DNA of 64,000 nucleotides from assembly GCF_000715015.1 (NCBI RefSeq), contig NZ_JMIW01000001.1, positions 558,001-622,000 of the forward strand, given 5' to 3'. Every line of letters begins with the position of its first letter. The stretch's first letter is position 1. The DNA comes from Erythrobacter longus. Its GTDB lineage: Bacteria > Pseudomonadota > Alphaproteobacteria > Sphingomonadales > Sphingomonadaceae. Below are positions 30,625 through 39,530 of the stretch, piece by piece. Position numbers and translations under genes: made by a program. A model generated the notes under the pieces. It ran no database searches and was not told the origin of the DNA. It saw only the letters and a list, made by a program, of their open reading frames with translations.

Positions 30625-32291
30625 CAAACGTCCTCCAGCAGCCGATCTGCTTGCGCGCGTGCCTCTGACGTGATTTCTGCGCCGGACAGCATGCGGGCAA
30701 TCTCTTCTTGCCTGCCTTTGGCGTCGAGCTCAATGACACCGGTCTTGGTGACTGTGCCCTTGGACGATTTTGCAATGAGGTAATGCTGTGACCCGCGTGC
30801 GGCCACTTGCGGGCTGTGCGTAACGGCGAGCAGCTGCCCCTCTTCGCTTGCAAGGCGGGCAAGGCGTTCACCAATGGCGCTTGCCACAGCGCCGCCGACA
30901 CCGCGGTCAATCTCGTCAAAGATAATGGTCGCCGCGCCGCCCTTCTCTGCCAGCGCCACTTTCAATGCGAGGATAAAGCGGGACAGCTCACCGCCCGACG
31001 CAATCTTGTTAAGCGGCGCAAAGTCCGAACCCGGATTGGTCGAGATCAGAAACTCTGCCCCGTCCATGCCCGACGCGCCCCAGCGGTCTTCGGGCAGAAT
31101 GGTGATCGATGTCTGGAACCGCGCTGCGTCCAGTTTGAGCGGTGCAAGCTCACCCGCCACCGCCTTGTCGAGCTTTTTCGCCGCTTTTACGCGCGTGTCA
31201 TGCGCCTTTTCAGCGGCCTTGAGATACGCCTCACGCGCCTCGCGCGCGCCCGCTTCGAGCGCAACCAGCTGCGCCTCGCCGCCCTCAATCGCATCAAGCC
31301 GCACGCGCATATCGCGCATGAGTTCAGGCAAGGCATCCACTTCGCAGCGGTGCTTGCGGGCCAGTGCGCGCAGCTCAAACAGGCGCGTTTCGGCTGCATC
31401 CAAGGCTTGGGGATCATGCACCAAGGCCATCGCTGCCGCTTCAAGCTTATCCTCTGCCTCGCCCGCCTCGATCACCGCCCGGTCAAGCGCTTCGAGCGCC
31501 TCTTTGAGTAAGGGGTGCTCTTCGGCGATCCGGTCAAGTTTGCGCGCTGCCACGCGCAGATTGGCAAGCGGGGAATCGGACCCCTCCCAAAGGTGGCGCA
31601 GCTCTTCAAGGTCGCCCGAAAGCCTCTCACCCTTTTGCATATCAGCCCGCGATAGAGCGAGGCGGCTTTCCTCGCCCGCCTGCGGTTCAAGGGCTGTGAG
31701 TTCGGCCAGATGCGCAATCAGCAAATCCTGATCGGCGCGCGCTTGTTCAACCTGATCACGCGCTTCAGACAGTTGCGCCTCAGCCTTGGCCCATGCCTTC
31801 CAGCGGCGGCCAAGCGCATCGAGATCCGTGCCTGCAAACCGGTCCAGCAAAGCCATATGCCCGCGCGGGTTCACAAGGCCCCGGTCATCATGCTGTCCAT
31901 GCAGCTCGACCAGATTGGCGGCAAGCTCTCGCAAAAGTCCGACGCTGGTCGGTTGATCGTTGATGAAGGCTTTGGATCCACCATCGGCCTTGACCTGGCG
32001 GCGTATGATCAAAGGCTCGCCCGGTTCAAGTTCAATGTCTGCATCATCCAGCGCGGCCGCAATCGCGGGTGGAAGCTCAGCAAACTCAAAGCTGGCCGAA
32101 ACGCTCGCCTTATCTTCCCCGCCGCGCACGAGCGATGTTTCCGCCCGGTCGCCCAGAACAAGGCCCAGAGCATCGAGCAGAATCGACTTACCCGCTCCGG
32201 TCTCGCCTGTAAGCACACCCAGCCCGCGCCTGAAATCTAGGTCAAGCGCTTCGATCAAAACGATATTGCGGATGGAAAGCCGGGTTAGCAT
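30624..32291 (-). CDS. recN: DNA repair protein RecN
   Basis: A 555-aa SMC-like ATPase for double-strand break repair. Walker A in GVLTGETGAGKSILLDALGL, the conserved LVELHGQHDDRGL, long coiled-coil arms (about 170-370), and the C-terminal signature ASGGELSRFILALK with Walker B TIIFDEIDRGVGG and D/H loop VTHSPQVAARG. Complete and full length. Often SOS-controlled, but I did not find a GTTC-N7-GTTC LexA box in the 99 bp upstream. Confidence 0.96.
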   Translation of the reverse strand: MLTRLSIRNIVLIEALDLDFRRGLGVLTGETGAGKSILLDALGLVLGDRAETSLVRGGEDKASVSASFEFAELPPAIAAALDDADIELEPGEPLIIRRQVKADGGSKAFINDQPTSVGLLRELAANLVELHGQHDDRGLVNPRGHMALLDRFAGTDLDALGRRWKAWAKAEAQLSEARDQVEQARADQDLLIAHLAELTALEPQAGEESRLALSRADMQKGERLSGDLEELRHLWEGSDSPLANLRVAARKLDRIAEEHPLLKEALEALDRAVIEAGEAEDKLEAAAMALVHDPQALDAAETRLFELRALARKHRCEVDALPELMRDMRVRLDAIEGGEAQLVALEAGAREAREAYLKAAEKAHDTRVKAAKKLDKAVAGELAPLKLDAARFQTSITILPEDRWGASGMDGAEFLISTNPGSDFAPLNKIASGGELSRFILALKVALAEKGGAATIIFDEIDRGVGGAVASAIGERLARLASEEGQLLAVTHSPQVAARGSQHYLIAKSSKGTVTKTGVIELDAKGRQEEIARMLSGAEITSEARAQADRLLEDV

Positions 32292-32390
32292 TGCGGAAAT
32301 GGCTTACCGCAATCCATACGCGGCGTCACGCAGGAGATGTGCGGAAACGAACAGGTTTAATCAGACGGCTTTTTAAGGCAGTCGCAACGA

Positions 32391-33185
32391 TCAGCTTGGC
32401 GTTACGTCGCTCGCGTGGTCTTGCACGAGTTCGTAGGCTTTCTCGTACCATTCCGTGCCCGGATAGTTCGCGCCAAGAACAGCGGTGTATTTCACCGCTT
32501 CTTCGCGGATGCCCAACGCAAGGCTGCTTTCCGTCAGGCGGTAGAGAGCTTCGGGAGTGTGGCTGGTGGTCTCGAAATCCTCAACCACATTGCGGAAACG
32601 CAATTGCGCCGCGAGCCAGCGGCCGGAACGCTGATAAAACCGGCCAATTTCCATTTCCTTGCCCGCCAGGTGGTCAGCCACAAGGTCAAGCTTCAGCCGC
32701 GCATCTGCTGCGTATTCGGTTTGCGGGAAACGGCGGTTCACTTCGCGAAGCGCGGTTTGCGCTTGCTCGGTAATCGACTGATCGCGGTTCACATCGGAGA
32801 TTTGCTCGTAATAGCACAGCGCGATGAGATAATAGGCATAAGGCGCGTCTTTGTTACCCGGGTGGATCGACAAGAAACGCTGAGCGTTCGAGATCGACTT
32901 GTTGTAATCGCGCGAAATGTAATAGCTGAACGCGCTCATCAACTGCGCACGGCGCGCCCATGGCGAATAGGGGTGCTGACGCTCAACCTCGTCAAATAGA
33001 GCCGCGGCCACTTGCGTATTGCCGCTATCAAGGCGGTTCTGCGCCTCGGCGTAAAGCGTTTCAACATCGCGCGCGACATATGCGACGTCTTCATTGGCCG
33101 AGCCGCCTCCGCACGCAGCGGTGGCAGCAATGACGCCGCCAAGCAGGGCAGCGCGAGTGATTTTTGAACGAATTGAGCGTGTCAT
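32391..33185 (-). CDS. bamD: Outer-membrane assembly lipoprotein BamD
   Basis: A 264-aa lipoprotein (lipobox ATAAC) with five TPR-like units. Diagnostic blocks are LYAEAQNRLDSGNTQVAA, FDEVERQHPYSPWARRAQLM, FLSIHPGNKDAPYAYYLIALCYYEQI and EMEIGRFYQRSGRWLAA. An essential partner of BamA in folding outer-membrane beta-barrels. It lies upstream of recN with a 99-bp gap. Confidence 0.95.
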   Translation of the reverse strand: MTRSIRSKITRAALLGGVIAATAACGGGSANEDVAYVARDVETLYAEAQNRLDSGNTQVAAALFDEVERQHPYSPWARRAQLMSAFSYYISRDYNKSISNAQRFLSIHPGNKDAPYAYYLIALCYYEQISDVNRDQSITEQAQTALREVNRRFPQTEYAADARLKLDLVADHLAGKEMEIGRFYQRSGRWLAAQLRFRNVVEDFETTSHTPEALYRLTESSLALGIREEAVKYTAVLGANYPGTEWYEKAYELVQDHASDVTPS

Positions 33186-33314
33186 AGGCGCGGGATATAG
33201 CCAGCCTCAAGGTGAACGCCAAGTGAAGTTCGCTAGGTTTTGCGCCGCTCATTGCGAACGCAGCCCGGTTAAACCTTGATCCAGACAGATTCAGAGCCCG
33301 ATTTCGCCGACCGA

Positions 33315-34355
33315 TCAGCCTTCCAGTTCAGCAATTTTGGCCATCACTTCAGGTACTTCACCCGCCTCGCGGACAAATCTGCGGTAGCTGTCAAGCGCAA
33401 GGCCCTTGTTCCCAAGGGCCGTTTCAATCTCTGCCACGAGCAGCATGAATTCGGTATTGTCAGCAAACACCCGCGCGACCCGGTCTTTTGCCTCACGCGC
33501 ACCTTGAAGGTCACCTGTTGCCAGCTTGTAGCGCGCCACCTGCCATTGCAGGAACGGGAAATCGCCGAAATTCTGCACAGCCACTTTGATGACCTTGCCC
33601 GCTTCGTCAACCTGTCCCAGATCAAGATGCAGCCCAACCACATTCGACAAAGGCGATGCCATTGCCGGATTGATTTCATGAGCTTTTTTGTAGTGACCGA
33701 TGGCCTCTTCCAATTTACCATCATAAATCGCTTTGCGACCGGCCACCATATTCGCCTCGAAAATACCGGGTCCATTTTGCAATGCACGATCCGCAAATTG
33801 CTTGGCTTCTTCAGGCAAGTCGAAATCATAAAGCTGATCGGCGGCAAGCGCATTCAAGTATGGGCTGTTAGGGAATTTCTCCAAAGCGTAATCCATCCCG
33901 CTGGCAAAATCTTCAGCCTCGCCCATGTCGCGCAGCGCCCACAGAACCATTCTGAAGTCCTGCTCTGTATAGTCTTCTTCGAGCAACGGCGCATAGATTT
34001 CAGCCGTCTTTTGAGGCGAGCCTTGCAATATCTGAGCATGAGCAAGCGCCACACGGCGATCAACACCACCAAATTCGGCTTCGGACAATTGGTCAAGGGC
34101 CGCAATCGCGCGGTTGCCGTCGCCCATTTTGAGCATCAAATCCAATTGCAGCTTGCGCACAGCCGCATTGGTTTCTCCGCGTTCGAGGAGGTCAGCCAAA
34201 TGGGCATTTGCGATGCGGTATTGCCCTTGTTCAAACGCGCTCTGCGCATCTTCGATGGACGATGAGGCGCTCATCATGCCTTCGCACCCGCTCAACACCA
34301 AGGCAATCGCGGCCGCAAATGCAGGAGACACCAGCTTGAATTTGGTCGTTGTCAT
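33315..34355 (-). CDS. TPR-repeat lipoprotein
   Basis: A 346-aa protein with a signal peptide and lipobox LSGC. Consists mainly of TPR-like helical pairs (e.g. DAQSAFEQGQYRIANAHL, EAKQFADRALQNGPGIFEA, EEAIGHYKKAHEINPAMASP, VARYKLATGDLQGAREAKD). Probably a periplasmic scaffold. Resemblance to the PrsT-type TPR lipoproteins of PEP-CTERM/exosortase loci is possible given the PEP-CTERM-like gene next door, but I cannot verify it. Upstream spacer of 255 bp contains short tandem repeats and the terminator of the next gene. Confidence 0.82.
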   Translation of the reverse strand: MTTTKFKLVSPAFAAAIALVLSGCEGMMSASSSIEDAQSAFEQGQYRIANAHLADLLERGETNAAVRKLQLDLMLKMGDGNRAIAALDQLSEAEFGGVDRRVALAHAQILQGSPQKTAEIYAPLLEEDYTEQDFRMVLWALRDMGEAEDFASGMDYALEKFPNSPYLNALAADQLYDFDLPEEAKQFADRALQNGPGIFEANMVAGRKAIYDGKLEEAIGHYKKAHEINPAMASPLSNVVGLHLDLGQVDEAGKVIKVAVQNFGDFPFLQWQVARYKLATGDLQGAREAKDRVARVFADNTEFMLLVAEIETALGNKGLALDSYRRFVREAGEVPEVMAKIAELEG

Positions 34356-34445
34356 GCCCCGTGCATCTAGTTCTCAAAATCTAATTTTTCGCTAAATCTG
34401 CCCGACACCAACCTTTCCTGTCCCCGATCCGCGCAAGCCACATGC

Positions 34446-34500
34446 TCAGGGGTACAAGACCCAGGGGTGCAATACTCAGGGGTGCAATACTCAGGGGCGT
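34446..34500. repeat. Short tandem repeat, 15-16 bp unit
   Basis: About 3.5 copies of CAGGGGTGCAATACT, two of them exact (starting at 34462 and 34477), with diverged copies on either side. Lies in the intergenic spacer upstream of the TPR lipoprotein gene. Confidence 0.7.
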
Positions 34501-34536
34501 ATGCAGACCTTTACCCAGCGCGCTTGGCTCAAACGC

Positions 34537-34574
34537 GAAAAAGGCCGATCCCGCGCATCGGGACCGACCTTTTG
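34537..34574 (-). terminator. Rho-independent terminator of the PEP-CTERM-like gene
   Basis: On the minus strand AAAGGTCGGTCCCGATGCG... pairs with CGGGATCGGCCTTT and runs into TTTTT. Stem of about 13 bp with two mismatches. It lies 37 bp past the stop at 34611. Confidence 0.8.
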
Positions 34575-34610
34575 AATAATCGCGAAACGCGCAAAAATCG
34601 CGCGCGTCAA

Positions 34611-35114
34611 TTATGCTTTTTTGGAGCGCTTCTTGGCGAAGCGGCGACCGCCAACAACGCCCGCTGCAGCAAGACCAAACAGCGCCATGCCACCGGGTGC
34701 CGGAACATTCGTACCGCCGGTGCTTGAACCGCCAGATGTGCTGCCGCCCGAGGTTGTCGTGGTTGTGCCACCTGAGGTGGAACTGATACCGCCCGATGTG
34801 CTGCCGCCGGTCGAGGTAGACGTACCGCCACCCGAGGTAGAGCCGCCAGAAGTAGTACCGCCAGAAGTGGACGAGCTGCCGCCAGAGGTCGAAGTCGACG
34901 ACTTCGTTGACTTGGTCGATTTGGTCGATTTGGTCGACTTCGTGAAGAACGACTTGCTAAAGGTCGATTTTGTCGTGTTGGTCTTCGAGAAGAACCCCGA
35001 GTTCGTCGTCTTGAAGAAAAACGCATTCGCATCAGTCGGCGTAACCGCGGCGACCGATGTCGTGGCCACCGCAGCGCTCACAACCGCTGCCTTGGTAAGT
35101 TTCCGATATTGCAT
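34611..35114 (-). CDS. Secreted Ser/Thr/Gly-rich protein with PEP-CTERM-like sorting tail
   Basis: A 167-aa protein. The ATG at 35112-35114 is preceded by GGGGTG six bases upstream and followed by a signal peptide ending TPTDANA. The middle is low complexity: tandem KST units (FTKSTKSTKSTKSTKSS) then repeated STSGG/TTSGG motifs, likely disordered and glycosylatable. The C-terminus is a PEP-CTERM-like tripartite signal: VPAPGGMALFG, a hydrophobic helix, then RRFAKKRSKKA. Exosortases cleave such tails during export linked to exopolysaccharide. The motif is PAP rather than PEP. No exosortase gene in the window. A sigma-54 promoter and activator palindrome lie upstream. Confidence 0.82.
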   Translation of the reverse strand: MQYRKLTKAAVVSAAVATTSVAAVTPTDANAFFFKTTNSGFFSKTNTTKSTFSKSFFTKSTKSTKSTKSTKSSTSTSGGSSSTSGGTTSGGSTSGGGTSTSTGGSTSGGISSTSGGTTTTTSGGSTSGGSSTGGTNVPAPGGMALFGLAAAGVVGGRRFAKKRSKKA

Positions 35115-35191
35115 TCTTGTCACCCCATAACCGGCTTGTTTCGTCATTTCTGAGATCGCCCGGAGGCGCATCTCGGTTCAGGGATTGGTAA

Positions 35192-35207
35192 AGCAAAGGC
35201 CGTGCCA
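35192..35207 (-). promoter_or_regulatory. Sigma-54 (RpoN) promoter
   Basis: On the minus strand TGGCACGGCCTTTGCT matches the -24/-12 consensus TGGCACG-N4-TTGCT at every position. Initiation would be near 35180, leaving a leader of about 67 bases to the ATG at 35114. Confidence 0.8.
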
Positions 35208-35273
35208 GTTGCCAGAAACCCCACGATCAGCGCGGATCGCAATGGTTAAGGCCCCGGCGCTCTTTCACCCAAC

Positions 35274-35290
35274 TGTCAGAAATTCCGACA
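35274..35290. promoter_or_regulatory. Palindrome, candidate enhancer-binding-protein site
   Basis: TGTCAGAAATTCCGACA, a 17-bp near-perfect palindrome with arms TGTC/GACA and GAA/TTC. It lies about 67 bp upstream of the -24 element of the sigma-54 promoter, within the usual range for sigma-54 activators. Confidence 0.55.
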
Positions 35291-35330
35291 TATCCAAACA
35301 CCGATTGTACGCCGTCCCGCCGCCGGTATG

Positions 35331-36002
35331 TCACGCGTTCCAGATACCCAGAATGTGGGCCATCGGAGTGATATTGGAAGCTTCGAATTGTTCATATTCT
35401 TCAACGCGTTCAGGATCAGGGAAGTAATTTCCGCTGATTGAAACGCGCTTTTCATTGCTCATGTTGCGCCGTGTGTAATGCGGCGCATAGCTTGGGAAGA
35501 TAACCAGATTGCCGACCTCAGGATTGACCTCGACCATCGTGCGGCGTGCGACGGCATCGAGCGCAAAAACAAGCTCGCCGCTGTGTTCGGGATATTGCGG
35601 ATAATACACCCACGACAACCCATCAGGCCAACCACCGCGCATATGCGTGTGGTAGTCGGTGTTTTGCCCCGGATTAAGGATATGGCCCCAGCTTTCAGCC
35701 TCTTCGAACGATTCAAAGTGGGGGTTTAGTGTACGGAAAAAGCCATCAATCCGTTGCAACAATCCCGCCACGTGAGGATTGTCATATGGAAGGAGCGAGT
35801 CTTCGGATTTGGTGTCCCCTATCTCTTCGCTGCGTCGTTGGTCTTCCATCGCAATCACAGCGTCAGAGATAGCAGCATTGTCGAGATCAACACCGATTGG
35901 CACGATCAAGTGACCCACTGAAACCATCGGCATGAAATACGCAAACGGGTCTTCTGAAACCGGAGTGACGTTTTCAGGATTGGAATTGAAGGGCTTATTC
36001 AT
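35331..36002 (-). CDS. Putative 2-oxoglutarate/Fe(II)-dependent oxygenase
   Basis: A 223-aa protein of the type covered by PF13759 (2OG-FeII_Oxy_5). The iron/cosubstrate pattern is visible: WGHILNPGQNTDYHTHMRGG (His-x-His), YYPQYPEHSGELVFAL, and the distal IFPSYAPHYTRRN with downstream RVSISGNYF (His and Arg). Substrate unknown. Transcribed toward the PEP-CTERM-like gene. Its 3' end is only about 40 bp from the activator palindrome. Confidence 0.82.
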   Translation of the reverse strand: MNKPFNSNPENVTPVSEDPFAYFMPMVSVGHLIVPIGVDLDNAAISDAVIAMEDQRRSEEIGDTKSEDSLLPYDNPHVAGLLQRIDGFFRTLNPHFESFEEAESWGHILNPGQNTDYHTHMRGGWPDGLSWVYYPQYPEHSGELVFALDAVARRTMVEVNPEVGNLVIFPSYAPHYTRRNMSNEKRVSISGNYFPDPERVEEYEQFEASNITPMAHILGIWNA

Positions 36003-36097
36003 AAGAGCTTAGATCCGGCAAGCATTGAGGTTGCCGGAAGCTTAACCATGAAGCCTTAAATGTGGGTAAAGCGCTGACCGACAGCTCCGCAGCGCCT

Positions 36098-38197
36098 TTA
36101 CGCGACCGCGACTTCCTTCTCTTTTGGAGCGACGCTCACCGCTATGCCATTCAGAACGGCATTTCCGGTGAGCGCATCATAGCGCTGTGTCCCAACCAGA
36201 TCGTTGAATGATACACCTGCATGATCGGCGGCCGTTTTCCAACTGAGCCCGCTGCGATTGTGCCCCCACCCATGCGGGAGAGAGACAACGCCTTGCATCA
36301 TGTCATCGGTGATTTCGGCTGTGGTTTCGATCACGGTGACATCGGATTGGATGGCAATTGCCTGTCCATCTGCGATCCCCCGCAGCTTTGCGTCTTCGGG
36401 GTGCATCATAAGAGTGCAGCGGTCCGGCCCTTTGACGAGGCGGTGCGAATTGTGAAGCCAGCTGTTGTTGGAGCGAACGTGGCGTCTGCCGATAAGGCGC
36501 AGCGCGTCTTCGGGAACTTCGTTCAATGTTTGCGCAAACCGCTCGATATCGGCGAGCAATTCTGCGGGCGCGACGTGGATTTTCTGATCGTGCGTTTTGA
36601 CGCGGGTCTTGATGCAAGGTTCTAGCGGGCCAAGGTCAACGCCGTCTGGCATGGCTTCCACTTCGGCGAGGGACATTCCGGCAGGCGACGCTTTGAGCAG
36701 AGCGTCCAATTGCTCGCGGGGCGTTTGCATATTGGGGGCAGAGCTGCCCTTGGCCGCATGAACCGCAATGGCGAGCTCGCTGACGATTTCCCAGTCGGTT
36801 TTTGCGCCTTCTTCCATCGGCAGGGTCGGCGCAGAGTAGGCGCCGAAATTGCGCACGGACAGTGGGCCAAAAAACATGTTGAAATGGTCTTTTTCAAGCG
36901 GCCCGCATGGCGGCAAAACGTAATCCGCATGGCGTGATGTCTCGGTGATATGCGGATCAAAAGCGACCATCAGGTCAAGTTTTTGCAGGCCCTCTTCGGT
37001 CTTGCGGCCATCGGGGGCAGACAGCACGGGATTGCCCGATTGGACGAACAGGACTTTGATGCGCCCATCATCCTCGCGCAGCATTTCATCGGCAAAGGCA
37101 ACCATCGGGGTTTCGCCCATGACAGACGGAAGCGTGCCGCGAGAGGTTACTACCGTGCTGACGCCGCCCGGGCCATTAAGGCCGACCAGATCGAACAAGG
37201 GCTTGGGGAACATGGTCCCGCCAACGCGATCAAGATTGCCCGAGGCCAGATTGATAAGCTGGACGATCCAGTGGTTGAAAGCGCCAAATTCGCAAACGGA
37301 AACACCCATGCGCCCGTAAATGGCGGCAGGCTCATCGCCTGTGAACGGCGCAGCCATGGCGCGGATATCGTCCTCGCTCACCCCGCAAAAGGCAGAGAGG
37401 CCAGCGATTTCAAACTGCGCCAGAGCATCGCGCACAGCGTCAAGGTTCTGATCACAAACCTCGGCCAGACCGGGGCGCAGGTCCGGCTTCGCCTCAAGCA
37501 CAATCTTTAAGATCGCAACCAGCAATGCGGTGTCCGTGCCAGGCTTGATCGGCACCCAGTGATCGGCGACCTTCGCCGTCTCGGTCTTGCGCGGATCCAC
37601 CACCGTCATCGTCCCGCCGCGCGCGTGAAGCTCGCGCACTCTGCCGCGAAAATCGGGCACCGTCCACAAGCTGCCATTGGACGCCATCGGATTGCCGCCA
37701 AGGATCAGGAGGGCTTGCGTGCGATCAATATCAGGCACCGCGGCCAGGCTCACATGGCCATACATCTGATACTGCACATAATGGTGCGGCATCTGGTCGA
37801 GGGTGGAGGCGGAATAGGACCGCTTTGCCCCAACGGCCCGCTGCAAATGGCGCGATTGCAGCACCAGAGCATAGTCATGCGCGCTCGGGTTCCCGCGATA
37901 AAAGGCCGACGCCGTCCCAACAGGATCAATCGCCGCCACCTTCGCTGCAATCTCGCGGTAGGCCTCGTCCCAATCCATCTCTTCCCAGCCGTCCCCCACC
38001 CGCTTCATCGGCGTGCGCAAGCGGTCAGGATCATCCTGCAGGTCAGCAATCGCCGTCGCCTTGGGACAGATATAGCCACGGCTGAGCGGATTGTCGGGAT
38101 TGCCCTTGATCGAGAGCACACGCCGCCCCTCAACCTCAACCAAAATCCCGCAATTCGCCTCGCAAATGTGGCAGGTGCGCTTGTGAATAACAGTCAT
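36098..38197 (-). CDS. Molybdopterin-dependent oxidoreductase (formate dehydrogenase/nitrate reductase superfamily)
   Basis: A 699-aa protein. An N-terminal [4Fe-4S] site (CHICEANCGI ... YICPKA: C-x2-C-x3-C-x27-C) is followed by the Mo-bisMGD catalytic domain (LLILGGNPMASNGSLW, TMTVVDPRKTETAKVADHWVPIKPGTDTALL, FVQSGNPVLSAPD) and a C-terminal dinucleotide-binding domain (SLPHGWGHNRSG). No signal peptide, so cytoplasmic. It stands alone without partner subunits, so the electron acceptor and substrate cannot be told. Confidence 0.9.
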   Translation of the reverse strand: MTVIHKRTCHICEANCGILVEVEGRRVLSIKGNPDNPLSRGYICPKATAIADLQDDPDRLRTPMKRVGDGWEEMDWDEAYREIAAKVAAIDPVGTASAFYRGNPSAHDYALVLQSRHLQRAVGAKRSYSASTLDQMPHHYVQYQMYGHVSLAAVPDIDRTQALLILGGNPMASNGSLWTVPDFRGRVRELHARGGTMTVVDPRKTETAKVADHWVPIKPGTDTALLVAILKIVLEAKPDLRPGLAEVCDQNLDAVRDALAQFEIAGLSAFCGVSEDDIRAMAAPFTGDEPAAIYGRMGVSVCEFGAFNHWIVQLINLASGNLDRVGGTMFPKPLFDLVGLNGPGGVSTVVTSRGTLPSVMGETPMVAFADEMLREDDGRIKVLFVQSGNPVLSAPDGRKTEEGLQKLDLMVAFDPHITETSRHADYVLPPCGPLEKDHFNMFFGPLSVRNFGAYSAPTLPMEEGAKTDWEIVSELAIAVHAAKGSSAPNMQTPREQLDALLKASPAGMSLAEVEAMPDGVDLGPLEPCIKTRVKTHDQKIHVAPAELLADIERFAQTLNEVPEDALRLIGRRHVRSNNSWLHNSHRLVKGPDRCTLMMHPEDAKLRGIADGQAIAIQSDVTVIETTAEITDDMMQGVVSLPHGWGHNRSGLSWKTAADHAGVSFNDLVGTQRYDALTGNAVLNGIAVSVAPKEKEVAVA

Positions 38198-38300
38198 GTG
38201 TTGGCCTCTCTCTTGAGCCCCCTTTTGCAGCCGACCGCGCCCAAGAGCAAGCGCCTGCGCATTTTCCTACTTCGCCCTTTTCTGCTCTCCTCCCTTCACC

Positions 38301-39206
38301 ATGACCCGCCGCGCCGATCCCCGCACCTCCCGCTCCCTCGTCCCCCGAGGCCAGCTCCCCTCCTTCACACCCGTCCCGCGCCAGTACGAGCGCCACGACG
38401 GCTGGACGCCTGAGCGCCAGCAAAACTTCATCGAAGCCCTCGCCGATACAGGCTCCGTCGCAAGCGCCTGTAAAAAGGTCGATATGAGCACAGTGGGCGC
38501 CTATCACCTGCGCCGTCAAGAAGGCGCAGAGAGCTTTCGCAAAGCCTGGAAGAAGGCGCTCGACCTCGGCATCCAGCAATTGGAAGACGTCGCAATGGAG
38601 CGCGCGCTCCACGGCGTGGATGAGCCTGTTTACTCCTATGGCGAGCTTGTCGGCGTGCGAAAGAAGGTCAACGACCGCCTCCTTATGTTCATGCTCAGAA
38701 ACCGCGCACCCGAACGCTTTGGCAACGCCGCTGCAAAAGGAGGGGGATCGCTCAAGGGTCTGAACGCGGTCGGCAGAATGGAGAAGCGCCGCCTCAAAAA
38801 GAAATGGCGCGCCAAATTTCGCGCAGAATGGGAGGCCGAGCAGGTCGATGAGGCCAAGAAACGCTCCGCCCCCGTCACCGTTCAGGCCATCCGCGAAAAC
38901 ATCGACGCCAAAATCGCAGGCATCCGCCGCGAGGTCGAGCTCACCCGCCAGCGCGAATGGGAGCAATTCTCCGAAGAAACCCGCAAGGCATGGAAGGCCT
39001 TCGAGGCCCTACGCAACGCCGATTTCGAGCGCTTGGAGGCTGACGAGGCGTTTCGTCGTCGGCACGAGCGAGGCTCGCGCGAGACGGTGAACTGCGAGCC
39101 GTTTGACTGGCGCAAGAAGCCCGAGCCGCCAAGGCCGAGGAAGACGGTGCATGGGCTTAAGGATGATGGGTGGGATGAGAGGGAGCCCGAACAACCGTCA
39201 TCCTGA
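38301..39206 (+). CDS. Hypothetical protein with N-terminal helix-turn-helix-like domain
   Basis: A 301-aa, strongly charged protein. Residues about 30-100 (GWTPERQQNFIEALADTGSV, then a HTH-like ASACKKVDMSTVGAYHLR) resemble the DNA-binding part of phage terminase small subunits and related sphingomonad proteins. The remainder is Arg/Lys/Glu-rich helix, probably coiled coil. Function unknown. Its last Ser-Ser-stop comes from the intergenic palindrome beginning at 39197. Possibly phage-derived. Confidence 0.7.
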   Translation: MTRRADPRTSRSLVPRGQLPSFTPVPRQYERHDGWTPERQQNFIEALADTGSVASACKKVDMSTVGAYHLRRQEGAESFRKAWKKALDLGIQQLEDVAMERALHGVDEPVYSYGELVGVRKKVNDRLLMFMLRNRAPERFGNAAAKGGGSLKGLNAVGRMEKRRLKKKWRAKFRAEWEAEQVDEAKKRSAPVTVQAIRENIDAKIAGIRREVELTRQREWEQFSEETRKAWKAFEALRNADFERLEADEAFRRRHERGSRETVNCEPFDWRKKPEPPRPRKTVHGLKDDGWDEREPEQPSS

Positions 39207-39295
39207 ACTTGGGAGGCCTATGGCCGTCTGCGACTCCAGGATAACAGAGGTTGGCGCTTACAAAGAGGGTTATCCCGAAATGAATTCGGGATGAC
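39197..39295. repeat. Paired intergenic palindromes, element 2
   Basis: Left half GTCATCCTGAACTTG...CAGGATAAC is split by an extra segment of about 22 bp (GGAGGCCTATGGCCG...). The right half is TATCCCGAAATGAATTCGGGATGAC. The spacer AGAGGTTGGCGCTTACAAAGAGGGT resembles the spacers of elements 3 and 4. Supplies the stop codon of the preceding gene. Confidence 0.8.
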
Positions 39296-39530
39296 GCATG
39301 GATGGTCCCCTCCCGCTTGCGTGAGGGGATAGCCATTTTCCATTCAACGAGGACCGTACGCCATGAGCCAGCCGAAGGGATCTTCGTGTGTTTATGCAGC
39401 CAATAGGCGAGTCGTACGACACCCGGCTAAGCGTGGAAAACTAGCACCATTTCGGCCTTAAATCAGAGTCTGACCCTTGCAGATGTTCCACTAATGTTTC
39501 ACCATGTAATTGTATTTAGTGGAGACCAAG
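39296..39530. other. Spacer before the restriction-modification genes
   Basis: 235 bp without a gene. The left part (39301-39330) is GGATGGTCCCCTCCC plus a CCCTCCCGCTTGCGTGAGGGG hairpin, related to the element in ligA. Just before the methyltransferase lies the inverted repeat CCACTAA (39488-39494) / TTAGTGG (39516-39522), which could be an operator. No controller (C) protein gene was found. Confidence 0.5.

Noticed and set aside
32292..32390. LexA (SOS) box upstream of recN
   Set aside because: Looked for GTTC-N7-GTTC on both strands in the 99-bp gap. Only a single GTTC half-site is present.
34621..35130. 169-codon plus-strand frame rich in PPEV and VDL repeats
   Set aside because: The repeats are the exact complement of the STSGG and KST codons of the PEP-CTERM-like gene, which has a signal peptide, ribosome site, promoter and terminator on the other strand.
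38301..39206. Prophage remnant
   Set aside because: The N-terminus recalls terminase small subunits, but no other phage gene, integrase or att-like repeat accompanies it, so a prophage call is unsupported.
39510..39530. TTG start for the cytosine methyltransferase
   Set aside because: The ATG at 39531 has a GGAG at proper distance and starts at the normal motif I spacing. The extra seven residues are not needed.
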